A DNA stretch of 19,628 bases, taken from the NCBI GenBank assembly GCA_946497375.1, contig CAMMKE010000017.1, forward strand, positions 1-19,628, written 5' to 3'. This stretch comes from an uncultured Mycoplasmatota bacterium. GTDB taxonomy: Bacteria; Bacillota_I; Bacilli_A; RF39; UBA660. Under the pieces are notes generated by a model. It searched no databases. It was not told where the DNA came from and saw only the letters and a list, made by a program, of their open reading frames with translations. Shown here one piece after another: positions 1 through 8,865 of this stretch. Within the stretch, counting starts at the first letter, position 1, and each line of letters begins with the position of its first letter. A program made the translations under genes and the position numbers.

Positions 1-60
1 AGGAATACATCCTACTTCCTATTATTGGTTAATCCGCAAACTTTCGGAAGAACCTATCGT
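1..60. other. Left edge with no supported feature
   Basis: Sixty bases downstream of the thioredoxin-like gene on its strand. All forward and reverse frames are short fragments. A weak TCCG/CGGA pairing (about 32-47) has no T-run, so I do not call a terminator. Confidence 0.4.
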
Positions 61-468
61 CTATTTATTTTTTATCTTCTTTAAAAATTCTTCTATCTTT
101 TCATTAGATACAGCTCCATTTATTTTGTGAGATGTTTCTTTGCCATCTTCAAAATATAAAACAGTAGGTGTTCCTGATACACTAGTTGTCAGTTCATTAA
201 ACTTTTTAAGTTCATCCTCTGTCATATTATATAAATTAAGGGAATAAGCTTCTTCATTATTCGTCTTTAAAACTGCTTTAAATCTTGGAGAAAACTCTTC
301 ACAGTGAGAACAACCTGTTTGAACTACTTCTAAGATAAAACTTTCTTTGTTATTTATCATTTCTTCTAGTTTACTATAATCAATATCAGTAATAACTTTG
401 CTACTAGAGCACCCTGTTAATATTAAAGCTAGTATTCCTATTAATAAAAATTTAATTTTCTTTTTCAT
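61..468 (-). CDS. Thioredoxin-like lipoprotein
   Basis: A 135-residue extracytoplasmic thiol-disulfide protein. Residues 1-20 are a lipoprotein signal peptide: a KKK N-terminus, a hydrophobic core, and the lipobox LTGC with Cys20 as the lipidated residue. The mature part is a short thioredoxin fold with the redox motif C53-S-H-C56 and the cis-proline loop GTPT (Pro101), followed by a GxV-type strand and a C-terminal helix. The start is supported by AAGGAAAG upstream on the minus strand. Thioredoxin-fold lipoproteins of this size reduce, oxidise or shuffle disulfides outside the membrane; which of these applies cannot be read from the sequence. It is divergent from a long operon encoding several Cys-rich exported proteins, so I infer that it maintains their cysteines. 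Family assignment is firm; the client proteins are a guess. Confidence 0.88.
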   Translation of the reverse strand: MKKKIKFLLIGILALILTGCSSSKVITDIDYSKLEEMINNKESFILEVVQTGCSHCEEFSPRFKAVLKTNNEEAYSLNLYNMTEDELKKFNELTTSVSGTPTVLYFEDGKETSHKINGAVSNEKIEEFLKKIKNK

Positions 469-581
469 TTTATCACTACTTTCCTTAGATATTATAGCAT
501 TGTTTTTGTGATAAAAACAACTTTTTACTTTTCAAATTGAAAAAACTAAGCTATACTTATAATAGTAAAGGGGTGTAGCTT
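469..581. promoter_or_regulatory. Divergent intergenic promoter region
   Basis: This 113-bp gap serves both strands. On the plus strand TATAAT (558-563) has TTGAAA (537-542) 15 bp upstream, and AAGGGG (568-573) sits 8 nt before the ATG at 582. On the minus strand TATAAT is the complement of 491-496. A perfect 8-bp inverted repeat, TTGTTTTT (500-507) and AAAAACAA (513-520), lies upstream of the minus-strand -10, where a regulator could bind. The 15-bp plus-strand spacer is short, so the -35 call is tentative. Confidence 0.5.
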
Positions 582-2111
582 ATGATATTAAGAAAACCAT
601 ATGCTCTTTTAATACAATATTTTCAGCGAATACATTTAATATTGATATTACTCTGTGCTTATATATTTTATAAAATTACTTATTTACGCACTTTTGTAAC
701 TGATTTTTTGCAAACAGAGAGTTATAATGCTTATTATGAACCAATAAGTGATTATATAAATGTCGGTGTTATTCTTGCTATAATAATAGTAGTTGTTATA
801 AGCATAGTATTAATTGTTTTATTACATTATAAGAAAAAGCCTTGGAAGATATATTTAATTCCTATAATTGAATATACATTTATGTTTGGAGTGTTACTTT
901 TTATAAGGAACTATTTTAATAGCTTTAATGAGTTATCAACTATTACGCCTATAATGGCGGGTAGAGATTTCCTTAACATAATTTATTTTCCACAATTTGT
1001 TATTTTTATTATTTTTGGTATTAGATTTTTGGGTATAGATCTAAAAAAATTTGGTTTTAAGGAAGATGAAGAGTATTTAGATATAAAAGAAGAAGATAGA
1101 GAAGAATTTGAAGTAAATATAGAGTTTGATAAAGATAAAATTACTAGAAATATTAGAAAATTTATTAGAAATGTAAAGTATGTATATTTTGAACATCGTC
1201 TTATTTGCAATAGTATTATTATAATTTTTTTTATTTCTATTACAGGCTATACATATTATTATTTTGGAATATTACATAGAACTTATAGAGAGGGTAATAC
1301 ATTTAGTGCTAACTATTATGATATTACTGTTAATAGTAGTTATTTGACTAATAGAGATAGTCGTGGAGATGTTATTAGTAATAATAGAGATTATTTGGTT
1401 GTTAATATTACTGTTAAGAATAATTCATCTAGTAGAAGTATTAATTTAGATAGATTTAGAGTTATGAATAGAAGTGGAGAATTTCATTATGCAACAAGAC
1501 TTTATAGTAATTTTGAGGATTTGGGTAATGCCTATAATAATAGAGATTTAGCACCTGGTTCTTCAGTGACATTTATTTTGGTTTATAAGGTTCCTAAAGA
1601 TTTAGATCCTGATAAATATGTTTTATATTATCCTGATGTTACTAATGGTGTTTTAGTTAGAAAGATTAAGTTAAATGTTAAGGACGTAAGGGAGTTAAAG
1701 ACGAAAGAAGAAGTACAAATTACTGAAACTATGACTTTTCCTAATAAGAATACTTTTATAGTTAATAATTTCTTAGTAACTAATGAAACTACTTATAGTA
1801 GATATGCTTGTAATAATAATGGATGTGGAATGATGGAATTACCTTTAAATTCTACTAATAAAATATTAGAAATTTCTTTTGTAAGTAATAAATTTACTGG
1901 TGAATCTTTTATTGACTTTTCTGATATATATGCTAAAATTAGATATGAAGATAATGAAGGAAAAATGCATAGTATTACAGCTAGATCTTTATTAGATAAT
2001 TATAATGGTAATTATGCTTATTATAGTTTGCCTAGTGACATGAAAGATGATGGGAAGTTAGATTTGATTTTTACATTTAGAAATGAGCAGTATATTTATC
2101 ATTTGAATTAA
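582..2111 (+). CDS. Five-TM membrane protein with DUF4352-like ectodomain
   Basis: A 509-residue membrane protein with no recognised enzymatic motif. Hydrophobic segments lie near residues 15-35, 60-83, 88-108, 130-152 and 206-230. A highly charged, probably cytoplasmic loop covers about 153-205. The rest (about 231-509) is predicted to be extracytoplasmic. Residues about 238-370 read like a DUF4352/telokin-like beta-sandwich: a variable-strand pattern with LVVNITVKN, then an APGSSVTF turn. A second beta-rich part follows, with two nearby cysteines (C-N-N-N-G-C). It is the first gene of the long operon, 16 bp before the next gene, and has a good AAGGGG ribosome site. It may be a scaffold or sensor for the surface machine, but that rests on position only. 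Function unknown. Confidence 0.8.
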   Translation: MILRKPYALLIQYFQRIHLILILLCAYIFYKITYLRTFVTDFLQTESYNAYYEPISDYINVGVILAIIIVVVISIVLIVLLHYKKKPWKIYLIPIIEYTFMFGVLLFIRNYFNSFNELSTITPIMAGRDFLNIIYFPQFVIFIIFGIRFLGIDLKKFGFKEDEEYLDIKEEDREEFEVNIEFDKDKITRNIRKFIRNVKYVYFEHRLICNSIIIIFFISITGYTYYYFGILHRTYREGNTFSANYYDITVNSSYLTNRDSRGDVISNNRDYLVVNITVKNNSSSRSINLDRFRVMNRSGEFHYATRLYSNFEDLGNAYNNRDLAPGSSVTFILVYKVPKDLDPDKYVLYYPDVTNGVLVRKIKLNVKDVRELKTKEEVQITETMTFPNKNTFIVNNFLVTNETTYSRYACNNNGCGMMELPLNSTNKILEISFVSNKFTGESFIDFSDIYAKIRYEDNEGKMHSITARSLLDNYNGNYAYYSLPSDMKDDGKLDLIFTFRNEQYIYHLN

Positions 2112-2127
2112 AAAGGAGCGTTGGATT

Positions 2128-3969
2128 ATGGATGAAAAAAAGAAGGGTATTAATAAGAAAAAAATAATTAAGATTATTTTTCTTGTTGCTGTAATTGTTA
2201 TAGTTCTTTTATTAGTGTGGTTTTTATATTTTTATCCAAGGAGAGTTTTTAAAGAAAACGAAAGATTATTAAGTAGAGCAGGAGAAAGATACTACGAAAT
2301 AAATGATACTCGTCTTCCTAAAGAGGAAGGTCGGGTTATTTCTGTTACTTTGAATACTTTAGTTAAACAAGATTATCTTGATGGATTATATGAAGCTTAT
2401 GGTAATAAGCTATGTGATATCAATAGTTCTAATGTAAAAGCTGTTAATAAAAATGGAAAATATGAATATTATACTTATTTAAAGTGTGGTTCTTTAGAAT
2501 CTGATGTAGATCATGAAGGGCCTACAATAACTCTTAATGGTTCTAAAAATATGACGATTAGTAGGGGTGAAAAGTATAACGAGCCAGGTGTTAAGAGTGT
2601 TGTAGATAATGTTGATGGTACTTTAGATGTTAAAGATGTTACTATTAAAGGTAATGTTGATACTTCTACTGTTGGTACTTATGAAATTACATATATAGTT
2701 AGAGATAGTCTTGCTAATAGTACAAAAGTAACAAGGACTGTTAGCGTAGAAGAATCATTTAGTAATGTTGTTAAATCAGCAACTCATGATACTAATGGTT
2801 ACTATAAGGGAGAAGCTTTAAATAATTATGTTATGTTTAATAATATGGTATTTAGAATTGTTAAAATAAATGATGATGATACTGTAACAATTGCTAGTGA
2901 TGAGGTTCTTGCTAATGTTGATTATACTAATGATGGTAGATTTGTAGATAGTTCATTAGATAGTTGGTTAAATGATTATTTCTATAATTTATTAGAAAAT
3001 AAATATAAAAACTTAGTGGTTTCAAGTCGCTGGTGTGATGATGTTCTAAATACTGATGATTATATGGCTACTGAATGTAGTAGGACTAGTAGTAAAAGAA
3101 ATGTTGGAATTTTATCTATACAGGATTATAATAATACTTTAGAGAATGATGTTAGTTTCTTAGACTTTAGTGGTATGGTGTGGTATGCTAATTTTGATAG
3201 TGATAATAAGCCATGGACAATTACAAGTTTATACACATACCCATTAAAAGCTGAACCTATGAATCAAAGATATTTATTTAATGTAAGACCTGCTCTTACC
3301 TTAAATAAAGATACTAAAGTTTTGGCTGGAGATGGTAGTGAAGCTGATCCATATATATTAGTAGAAAATGATAGTGCGCGTAGAAATACAAATATCAATA
3401 AAAGGCAAGTTGGTGAATATATTAGTTATTCTGGGTATACTTGGAGAATAGCTGGAAAGACTGATGATAATACTACAGAGATTATTATGACAGGTGTTCT
3501 TTTAAGTGATAATACAGAAGTTTCTATTGGCTATACTAATACAGATGAAAAAATATATAATCCTAATCAAGAAGGAAATATTGGTTATAAAGTAATTAAT
3601 GATATGACGAGATATGTTTCTACAGATTTATTTAAAAGAACAAAAATAGAGGTTCCAATATATAAAAATAGAGTGGTTTATAATGGAAATAATGATGTTG
3701 AAACTTATAATAATATGATTACTATTCCTTCTACATTTGACATTTTTAGTGCAAAAGGTGATAATAGTAGTGATGGTGGTTATTGGCTTATAGATTCCTC
3801 TAAAAATGAAAATATTAAAACTTTCATGTATCCAGCTGGTACAATCAGTTATACTAATGTTACAGATGATGCAGAAACTGGAGTTAAGATAAAAGCTTAT
3901 TTGAAAGATGATGTTTTTATTACAGATGGAGATGGTAGTTTAGAAAATCCTTATACAATAAGTGATTAG
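2128..3969 (+). CDS. Membrane-anchored Ig-like protein with two tandem C-terminal modules
   Basis: A 613-residue bitopic surface protein. A Lys-rich N-terminus precedes one TM segment (about 13-37), leaving the rest outside. Residues 41-126 form a helix-then-strand domain ending in two cysteines (C96, C120), similar in outline to a pseudopilin head. Residues about 127-207 look like a DUF5011-type bacterial Ig domain: GPTITLNG, an EPGV turn, DNVDGT and a GTYEITYIVRD strand. Two related modules follow, about 225-411 and 427-611. Each opens with a Y-x-x-(F/Y)-(N/S)-x-x-(V/T)-(F/W)-R-I core and closes with GDGSxxxPYxI (401-410 and 601-610). AAAGGAG lies 9 nt before the ATG. It sits directly before the sortase gene but has no sorting signal. 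Ig-like domains suggest adhesion or a structural role; the ligand is unknown. Confidence 0.8.
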   Translation: MDEKKKGINKKKIIKIIFLVAVIVIVLLLVWFLYFYPRRVFKENERLLSRAGERYYEINDTRLPKEEGRVISVTLNTLVKQDYLDGLYEAYGNKLCDINSSNVKAVNKNGKYEYYTYLKCGSLESDVDHEGPTITLNGSKNMTISRGEKYNEPGVKSVVDNVDGTLDVKDVTIKGNVDTSTVGTYEITYIVRDSLANSTKVTRTVSVEESFSNVVKSATHDTNGYYKGEALNNYVMFNNMVFRIVKINDDDTVTIASDEVLANVDYTNDGRFVDSSLDSWLNDYFYNLLENKYKNLVVSSRWCDDVLNTDDYMATECSRTSSKRNVGILSIQDYNNTLENDVSFLDFSGMVWYANFDSDNKPWTITSLYTYPLKAEPMNQRYLFNVRPALTLNKDTKVLAGDGSEADPYILVENDSARRNTNINKRQVGEYISYSGYTWRIAGKTDDNTTEIIMTGVLLSDNTEVSIGYTNTDEKIYNPNQEGNIGYKVINDMTRYVSTDLFKRTKIEVPIYKNRVVYNGNNDVETYNNMITIPSTFDIFSAKGDNSSDGGYWLIDSSKNENIKTFMYPAGTISYTNVTDDAETGVKIKAYLKDDVFITDGDGSLENPYTISD

Positions 3970-3984
3970 GTTAGGAGTAGTATT

Positions 3985-4770
3985 ATGAAAATAAAAAAGA
4001 AAAGTTTAGCAATTTTAGGAATTATTATTATCTTTGTTATTGCTTGTGTTTTATTGATTTACAATAGTCATGGAGAACTGAGTAATTTTAAAGTTAGAGA
4101 TGAGAGTTCTAAGATTGAAGAAGCTAAAACATATGGTGATGATGTTGTAGGCTGGCTTAGAGTTGAAGGTACCAATATTGATTTACCATTGATAAGAGCT
4201 GATGAAAATACAGATATTTTAAGAGGTGACTATGATTTTGCTTGGACTAATTCTTTTCCAGATGGTACAGGTAATCGGCCTGCTTATATTTCTCATAATA
4301 TTAGAAATGTATCACGTAATCCTATAGTTGGCGATGATAGTATGACTAGATTTGAACAACTAATGTCATATATTTATCCTGATTTTATTAGTGATAATCA
4401 ATTTATTGAATTTACTAATAGCGAAGGTGATACAAGTATTTATAGAGTTTTTGCTGTAGCTTTATTAAAAGATGATCAGAATGCTTCTTTTAGTGATACT
4501 TATACTGATGATGAACAGAAAAGGTATATAAAGAAAGCTAAAAGAGAAAGTATGTATGATATAGATGTAGATGTCAACGAGGATGATTTGATGCTAACAT
4601 TGTTTACTTGTACTAGATTTTATGGTGCAAGTGATAGTTATTCATTTAGAGTTGATGCTAGAAAATTACGAGAGGGTGAGGATAAGGTGTATGCCAAAGT
4701 AAAAACTAATCAAAATTATGACAAAATTGCAAAGAGAATGAAAGAAGGTGAAGAAAATGAAGAAGTCTAA
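3985..4770 (+). CDS. Class B sortase
   Basis: A 261-residue membrane-anchored cysteine transpeptidase. Sortases cleave a sorting signal on an exported protein and join it to cell-wall peptide or another pilus subunit. The N-terminal anchor is at about 8-26. The catalytic set is visible: His104 in AYISHN, Cys209 in TLFTC, and Arg222 in YSFRVDAR. The GWLRVEGTNIDLPLIR entry strand and the long helix between His and Cys (about 165-195) are typical of class B. AGGAG lies 7 nt before the ATG. The gene overlaps the next one by 14 bp, so they are probably translationally coupled. Neither neighbour shows an obvious NPQTN- or LPXTG-type signal with a hydrophobic tail, so the substrate may be encoded elsewhere. 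The family is certain; the substrate is unknown. Confidence 0.93.
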   Translation: MKIKKKSLAILGIIIIFVIACVLLIYNSHGELSNFKVRDESSKIEEAKTYGDDVVGWLRVEGTNIDLPLIRADENTDILRGDYDFAWTNSFPDGTGNRPAYISHNIRNVSRNPIVGDDSMTRFEQLMSYIYPDFISDNQFIEFTNSEGDTSIYRVFAVALLKDDQNASFSDTYTDDEQKRYIKKAKRESMYDIDVDVNEDDLMLTLFTCTRFYGASDSYSFRVDARKLREGEDKVYAKVKTNQNYDKIAKRMKEGEENEEV

Positions 4771-7534
4771 ATTATTAATGGTTCCAGCAGTTGCATTATC
4801 TGCTTTTATGGGAGTTATGCTATCTAATGCAAATAATGTTGAAGCTGCTAATAATGAATGCTCTACTGGATATACTAAGACTAAATACATGGATAAGATA
4901 AGTTATAATGTTTCTGGAAATGTTGTATCTTATACTGGTGCTTCTGGTTTGTTATATTCTACAAGTTTTGATGGTACTCAACATCAAGTTGATAGTAGTG
5001 GTAGTTTTTCATTTACTATTCCTGATGATCAAATTGACAGTAGAATAACAGTATATTTCTATTTACCAGAATCTGATGGGGTATGTGAGGCTGGTAAAGA
5101 GATTGGAAATAATACTTTATATGCTAATACATCTGGACGTAATCAATTATATGATAATGCATTATGTGTTAATTATCGTAATAAATGGTCAAATAATAAA
5201 ACTATGAGGGAGGCTGTACCTTATTGCTTTTCAGAAGAAGTATCTGTTCAGTATTCTTATGATGAAGTTAGTAATTGGATCAATGATGCTGAGAGTCTAT
5301 ATAATATTCAACAAAATGGTAGTTCTTCAATAGTTCAAGACCCTAGTTATACTAATGTTAAAGATGTTACTAAAACTGATAAATTAGTTTGTGATGCATT
5401 TAGTACTGATAATTATGAGACTATGCATAAATATAGTCATAAAGAGTCAGAAACTGTGGATAACTGTACTACTACATGTAAAGAGGAAATTGAAGTTAAT
5501 TTCAGTGATCCAGTTGCAACTCAAGCAGGTATGTGTTTTCAATATTTAATTGAGATAAAATCTAAGGTAACTTGTGATAGTTATTATACTGCTCCTAGAC
5601 CTAGTAAGCCTGCTGTTTGTGTACCTACTGCTTATTGTGTGGCTAGTAATGGTTATGAAAGTGAAAAAGGTGGTCCAACTGAGGATTTTGATGCTTGTGT
5701 AAACGAATGTGATGGTGGTGAATATACTCAAAGTTGTATAGATAAATGTTATACTAAAGTGTATGCTACTGACAATAAGTCTACAATTAGACAAACTGCT
5801 TTTGAATCTATTCCTTCTATGTTTACTACTGATTATAGTATTAATAGTACGTCACAAGCTACTAAGCTTGCTAATGGATGTTTAACTCCATCTAATACTG
5901 ATGATGCTCGTGCTTTATATGAGCAACATCAAAGAGACCCAGGCGGTAAGTATGTTGGTAATAAATGGATTCCTAGTGAAAGTGGATGTTCTAGTAATCT
6001 TGGACAGTTCTATTTTAGAAGTGAAGCATCTACTAGGCAAACAATTAATGAAGTTCGGGGAAATTATAGTGATAGTCATGGAAGAAAACAATATAGTGCT
6101 GGTTCTAATGGCTTCCTTATAAGAACTAAGATAAATGGTTATTCAAATGTGTGTGATGATACTTGTAAATGGGTAAATAAATGTGGTTCTAATACTGTAT
6201 TAACTCAATATTTAGCAGATCAACAATATCAAAAAGAATTAGAAGAATGGCAGAATAAAAAGACAGCATGTGAACAAAAGGCAGCAACATGTACTAATGA
6301 GACTACTGATTATGAAATTGTTGTTGATAATGTAGATACTGATAGTGATAAAAATGACGATGAAGAAACATTCTCTTCTTCACAAAAATTAAATGGTACT
6401 ACTGTTAGTGGAGAATTCCCTGATATGGTTATATTAACAGATGGTAGTTGTGAAGATGGTAAAGATGATCCTTGGAATTATCATAATATAATTACATTCC
6501 CAGGTACTTGGGTAAATAATAAGACAGGACAAACTGTTCATTCTATGGAGCCTGGTCATGAAGATTTCTATACTTATGTTGGAAATTCATATTGTACTAA
6601 ATTAAATTCTGTTCCTATCAATACAGCTTGGTATGATTGGAAAGTTAATCAAAATGGTGATGAGTCTGCACTTACAGATAGTGAAAAGAAAGAAATTGAA
6701 GATAATATAGAAATGAATATTAATGGTCATATTGACAATTATGGATATTTCGGTTGGGATTTTGATATTAGTTGTTTCTATGCCGTAGGTGAGCCTGATA
6801 GTGAATGTACTCCAAGTGATCCTAATTTCCCTAATTGTGATGATGGTGGTAAAGGAAACGGTAATGGAAATACAGATGGTGGAAATTCTGCATCTAGTAC
6901 TGCTCCTGTAGATGATTATAATTTTAGATCTATATCACTAGATAATCTATTCCCTAATTCTGTAACTCCTACTAGTAGTTCTTCAAAAAACACTCAAGCT
7001 GCTCTTCTAATAAATGAAGTTGAAAGTTTAAGAGGTAATAATGCTACACAAGTAGCTGATGATGATATGAGAGAAATTGGATTTAACTGGACTTGTGCTG
7101 CTACTAATTTAGAGAATCCTGATTATATTGTTCAACCAGTTTCTTTAATAAATGAGATTCAAACTTTAGGAGACAGTATTTATGAAGGTGATGATTATTT
7201 AGATTATCATATTAGATTAACACCTGAGACTATGAAGAAGGTTAGAGCTTATAATAATAAATATCACAGTTATACAGAGCCAAGTGGTCAAGATGCAGAA
7301 GAAAAAGGATTAATCTTAAAAGCTGATGATACTAATAAAACTGCTGGAATTACAGTATATCGTAGTTACTTACTTCACGAGGTGCTTAATAGTAATGAAT
7401 TGTTAAAATCAGGACTTATTGGATGTAATAATGAAGGTAAAGGTGAAAATGAGTGTAATAACACTATTGATACATCTACTGCTTGTTATAATGAGTATAT
7501 GGCTCAATCTAGTGTATTGAAAGGAGCTAAATAA
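4757..7534 (+). CDS. Large secreted cysteine-rich protein
   Basis: A 925-residue exported protein that I do not recognise by family. The start is taken at ATG 4757 because GAAGGTG (4744-4750) lies 6 nt upstream; an in-frame GTG at 4748 would add three residues. The N-terminus is a Sec signal peptide, KKSKLLMVPAVALSAFMGVM, ending near NNVEA. The mature protein has roughly 31 cysteines, many closely paired (CTTTC, CVPTAYC, CVNEC, CIDKC, CDDTC, CEQKAATC), so it is probably heavily disulfide-bonded. A Gly/Asn linker (GGKGNGNGNTDGG) near residue 700 separates a short C-terminal part. There is no TM, LPXTG-type signal or cell-wall domain at the C-terminus. The gene overlaps the sortase gene and precedes Tad genes, which suggests a surface or pilus-tip adhesin. 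That role is inference. Confidence 0.8.
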   Translation: MKKSKLLMVPAVALSAFMGVMLSNANNVEAANNECSTGYTKTKYMDKISYNVSGNVVSYTGASGLLYSTSFDGTQHQVDSSGSFSFTIPDDQIDSRITVYFYLPESDGVCEAGKEIGNNTLYANTSGRNQLYDNALCVNYRNKWSNNKTMREAVPYCFSEEVSVQYSYDEVSNWINDAESLYNIQQNGSSSIVQDPSYTNVKDVTKTDKLVCDAFSTDNYETMHKYSHKESETVDNCTTTCKEEIEVNFSDPVATQAGMCFQYLIEIKSKVTCDSYYTAPRPSKPAVCVPTAYCVASNGYESEKGGPTEDFDACVNECDGGEYTQSCIDKCYTKVYATDNKSTIRQTAFESIPSMFTTDYSINSTSQATKLANGCLTPSNTDDARALYEQHQRDPGGKYVGNKWIPSESGCSSNLGQFYFRSEASTRQTINEVRGNYSDSHGRKQYSAGSNGFLIRTKINGYSNVCDDTCKWVNKCGSNTVLTQYLADQQYQKELEEWQNKKTACEQKAATCTNETTDYEIVVDNVDTDSDKNDDEETFSSSQKLNGTTVSGEFPDMVILTDGSCEDGKDDPWNYHNIITFPGTWVNNKTGQTVHSMEPGHEDFYTYVGNSYCTKLNSVPINTAWYDWKVNQNGDESALTDSEKKEIEDNIEMNINGHIDNYGYFGWDFDISCFYAVGEPDSECTPSDPNFPNCDDGGKGNGNGNTDGGNSASSTAPVDDYNFRSISLDNLFPNSVTPTSSSSKNTQAALLINEVESLRGNNATQVADDDMREIGFNWTCAATNLENPDYIVQPVSLINEIQTLGDSIYEGDDYLDYHIRLTPETMKKVRAYNNKYHSYTEPSGQDAEEKGLILKADDTNKTAGITVYRSYLLHEVLNSNELLKSGLIGCNNEGKGENECNNTIDTSTACYNEYMAQSSVLKGAK

Positions 7535-7535
7535 T

Positions 7536-7997
7536 ATGAGTAAAGCTATGTTAGTTGTTGGTATAATTCTTTTAGCTATTATTACTTTTGGTGTTATTAA
7601 TATAGTTCAAAATTATCAAACTGGTAATGAACTTGATTATTATCTTTTAAGAGAGACAACCGAAGCGGCAATGACTGATGCAGTTGATGTTGGTTATTAC
7701 CGCTTAAGCGGTTTGCTTAGAATAGACAAAGAAAAGTTTGTAGAAAGCTTTGTTAGACGTTTTTCTGAGAATGTTTCTAATAGTCGTACTTATGATATAG
7801 GTTTTTATGATATTAATGAGACACCACCTAAAGTTAGTGTTATGGTGCAATCAGAAACAAGTGCTACTATTGATGGAGAATCTTTGAGTTTGTCTAATAG
7901 AGTAGATGTTATTTTAGAATCAAATTATTTAAGTAATAAATATGTAACTGATATGACTAGAGCTGGTGAATTAGATTATAGTGAAGTTGATAGTTAA
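7536..7997 (+). CDS. Small bitopic pilin-like protein
   Basis: A 153-residue protein with an N-terminal TM segment (about 4-25) and an extracytoplasmic domain, the layout of TadE/TadF-type pseudopilins. After the TM comes a helix rich in charged residues (NELDYYLLRETTEAAMTDAV), then a beta-rich part with VSVMVQSETSATIDGESL. From memory it resembles small proteins of unknown function in gut Firmicutes Tad-like loci, possibly DUF5411; this is unverified. Its start is 1 bp after the preceding stop, and its AAAGGAG ribosome site (7520-7526) lies inside the upstream gene, indicating tight coupling. A canonical prepilin G|xxxxE site is absent, so it may not be processed. Likely a minor subunit of the Tad-type filament. 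Confidence 0.65.
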   Translation: MSKAMLVVGIILLAIITFGVINIVQNYQTGNELDYYLLRETTEAAMTDAVDVGYYRLSGLLRIDKEKFVESFVRRFSENVSNSRTYDIGFYDINETPPKVSVMVQSETSATIDGESLSLSNRVDVILESNYLSNKYVTDMTRAGELDYSEVDS

Positions 7998-8020
7998 AAA
8001 AGAGTAGGGAGGATGATTTG

Positions 8021-8845
8021 ATGAATAATTTAGTAGTCGGAATTAAAAAATTCTTTACTAATAAAAATACTGTTACAGTGGTTGGTGTAATACTTGCTAT
8101 TGTAATACTTTATGTAGGTTATAATATGAGAATAAATCAAGCGATTACGCCTGTTACTGTTCCTTATGCTCTAGAAACGATTAATTCTGGAACACAAATT
8201 ACAGAGGATATGGTTGGGACAATGGAAATACCTCAATCAATGGTAAGTGATGAAATTATTACAAACAGTGCTGATGTTATTGATATGTATTCTAATGGAG
8301 ATAGTGTTATTCCTGAAGGAAGTTTATTTTATAGTAGATGTGTTGTATCACGTGATCAATTACCTGATAGTATTATTTTAGATTATCCTAAAGGGTATGT
8401 TTTATATAACTTAGATGTTGATATGGCTAGTACTTATAGTAATTCTATTTATCCTGGTAATTATATTGATATTTATTTAAAAGTTCAAAATGCTGAGGGT
8501 GCTGAAGGAACAACAATTTCTAATGATAGAATTATGGTTGGTAAATTATTATCTAATGTAAAAGTAATTGCTGTTTATGATAGTGCTGGTAATAATGTCT
8601 TTGCAAATTTAGATGAAAAAGGTACTCCTGCACAAATTATCTTTGCAGTACCTGAGGAATATCACATTCTTCTTCGTAAAGCTAGCTTTTTAAGAGCTTA
8701 TGAAGCTGAGATAATTCCTGTTCCTACAGCTGAGTCTTTAGAAGATGATCCTGGTGATGTTACTTTATCTAGTGAGGATCTAAGAAACTTTATTAATAAT
8801 GTTACAGCGATGACAGAAGAAGATTTATCTTATACTCAACAATAA
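8021..8845 (+). CDS. cpaB: CpaB/RcpC-like SAF-domain protein
   Basis: A 274-residue Tad pilus assembly protein. It has an N-terminal TM (about 18-35), then an SAF-like domain beginning VPYALETINSGTQITEDMV and ending near GSLFYSR. A C-terminal RcpC-like beta domain contains PGNYIDIYLKV and a final IIFAVPEEYHILLRKA helix. In Gram-negative Tad systems CpaB/RcpC supports the secretin; Gram-positive loci keep it without one, where its role is not settled. ATG 8021 is preferred over the TTG just upstream (8018) because GGGAGG (8007-8012) is 8 nt away. It lies directly before the CpaF-type ATPase, the usual Tad order. Function by family and context. Confidence 0.83.
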   Translation: MNNLVVGIKKFFTNKNTVTVVGVILAIVILYVGYNMRINQAITPVTVPYALETINSGTQITEDMVGTMEIPQSMVSDEIITNSADVIDMYSNGDSVIPEGSLFYSRCVVSRDQLPDSIILDYPKGYVLYNLDVDMASTYSNSIYPGNYIDIYLKVQNAEGAEGTTISNDRIMVGKLLSNVKVIAVYDSAGNNVFANLDEKGTPAQIIFAVPEEYHILLRKASFLRAYEAEIIPVPTAESLEDDPGDVTLSSEDLRNFINNVTAMTEEDLSYTQQ

Positions 8846-8865
8846 TTTTAGAAAGGGTGTGTTTT

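Noticed and set aside
983..1210. Antisense open frame within the first membrane protein gene
   Set aside because: It has low-complexity Ser/Ile composition produced by AT-rich antisense reading, lacks a ribosome site and is fully inside a well supported gene.
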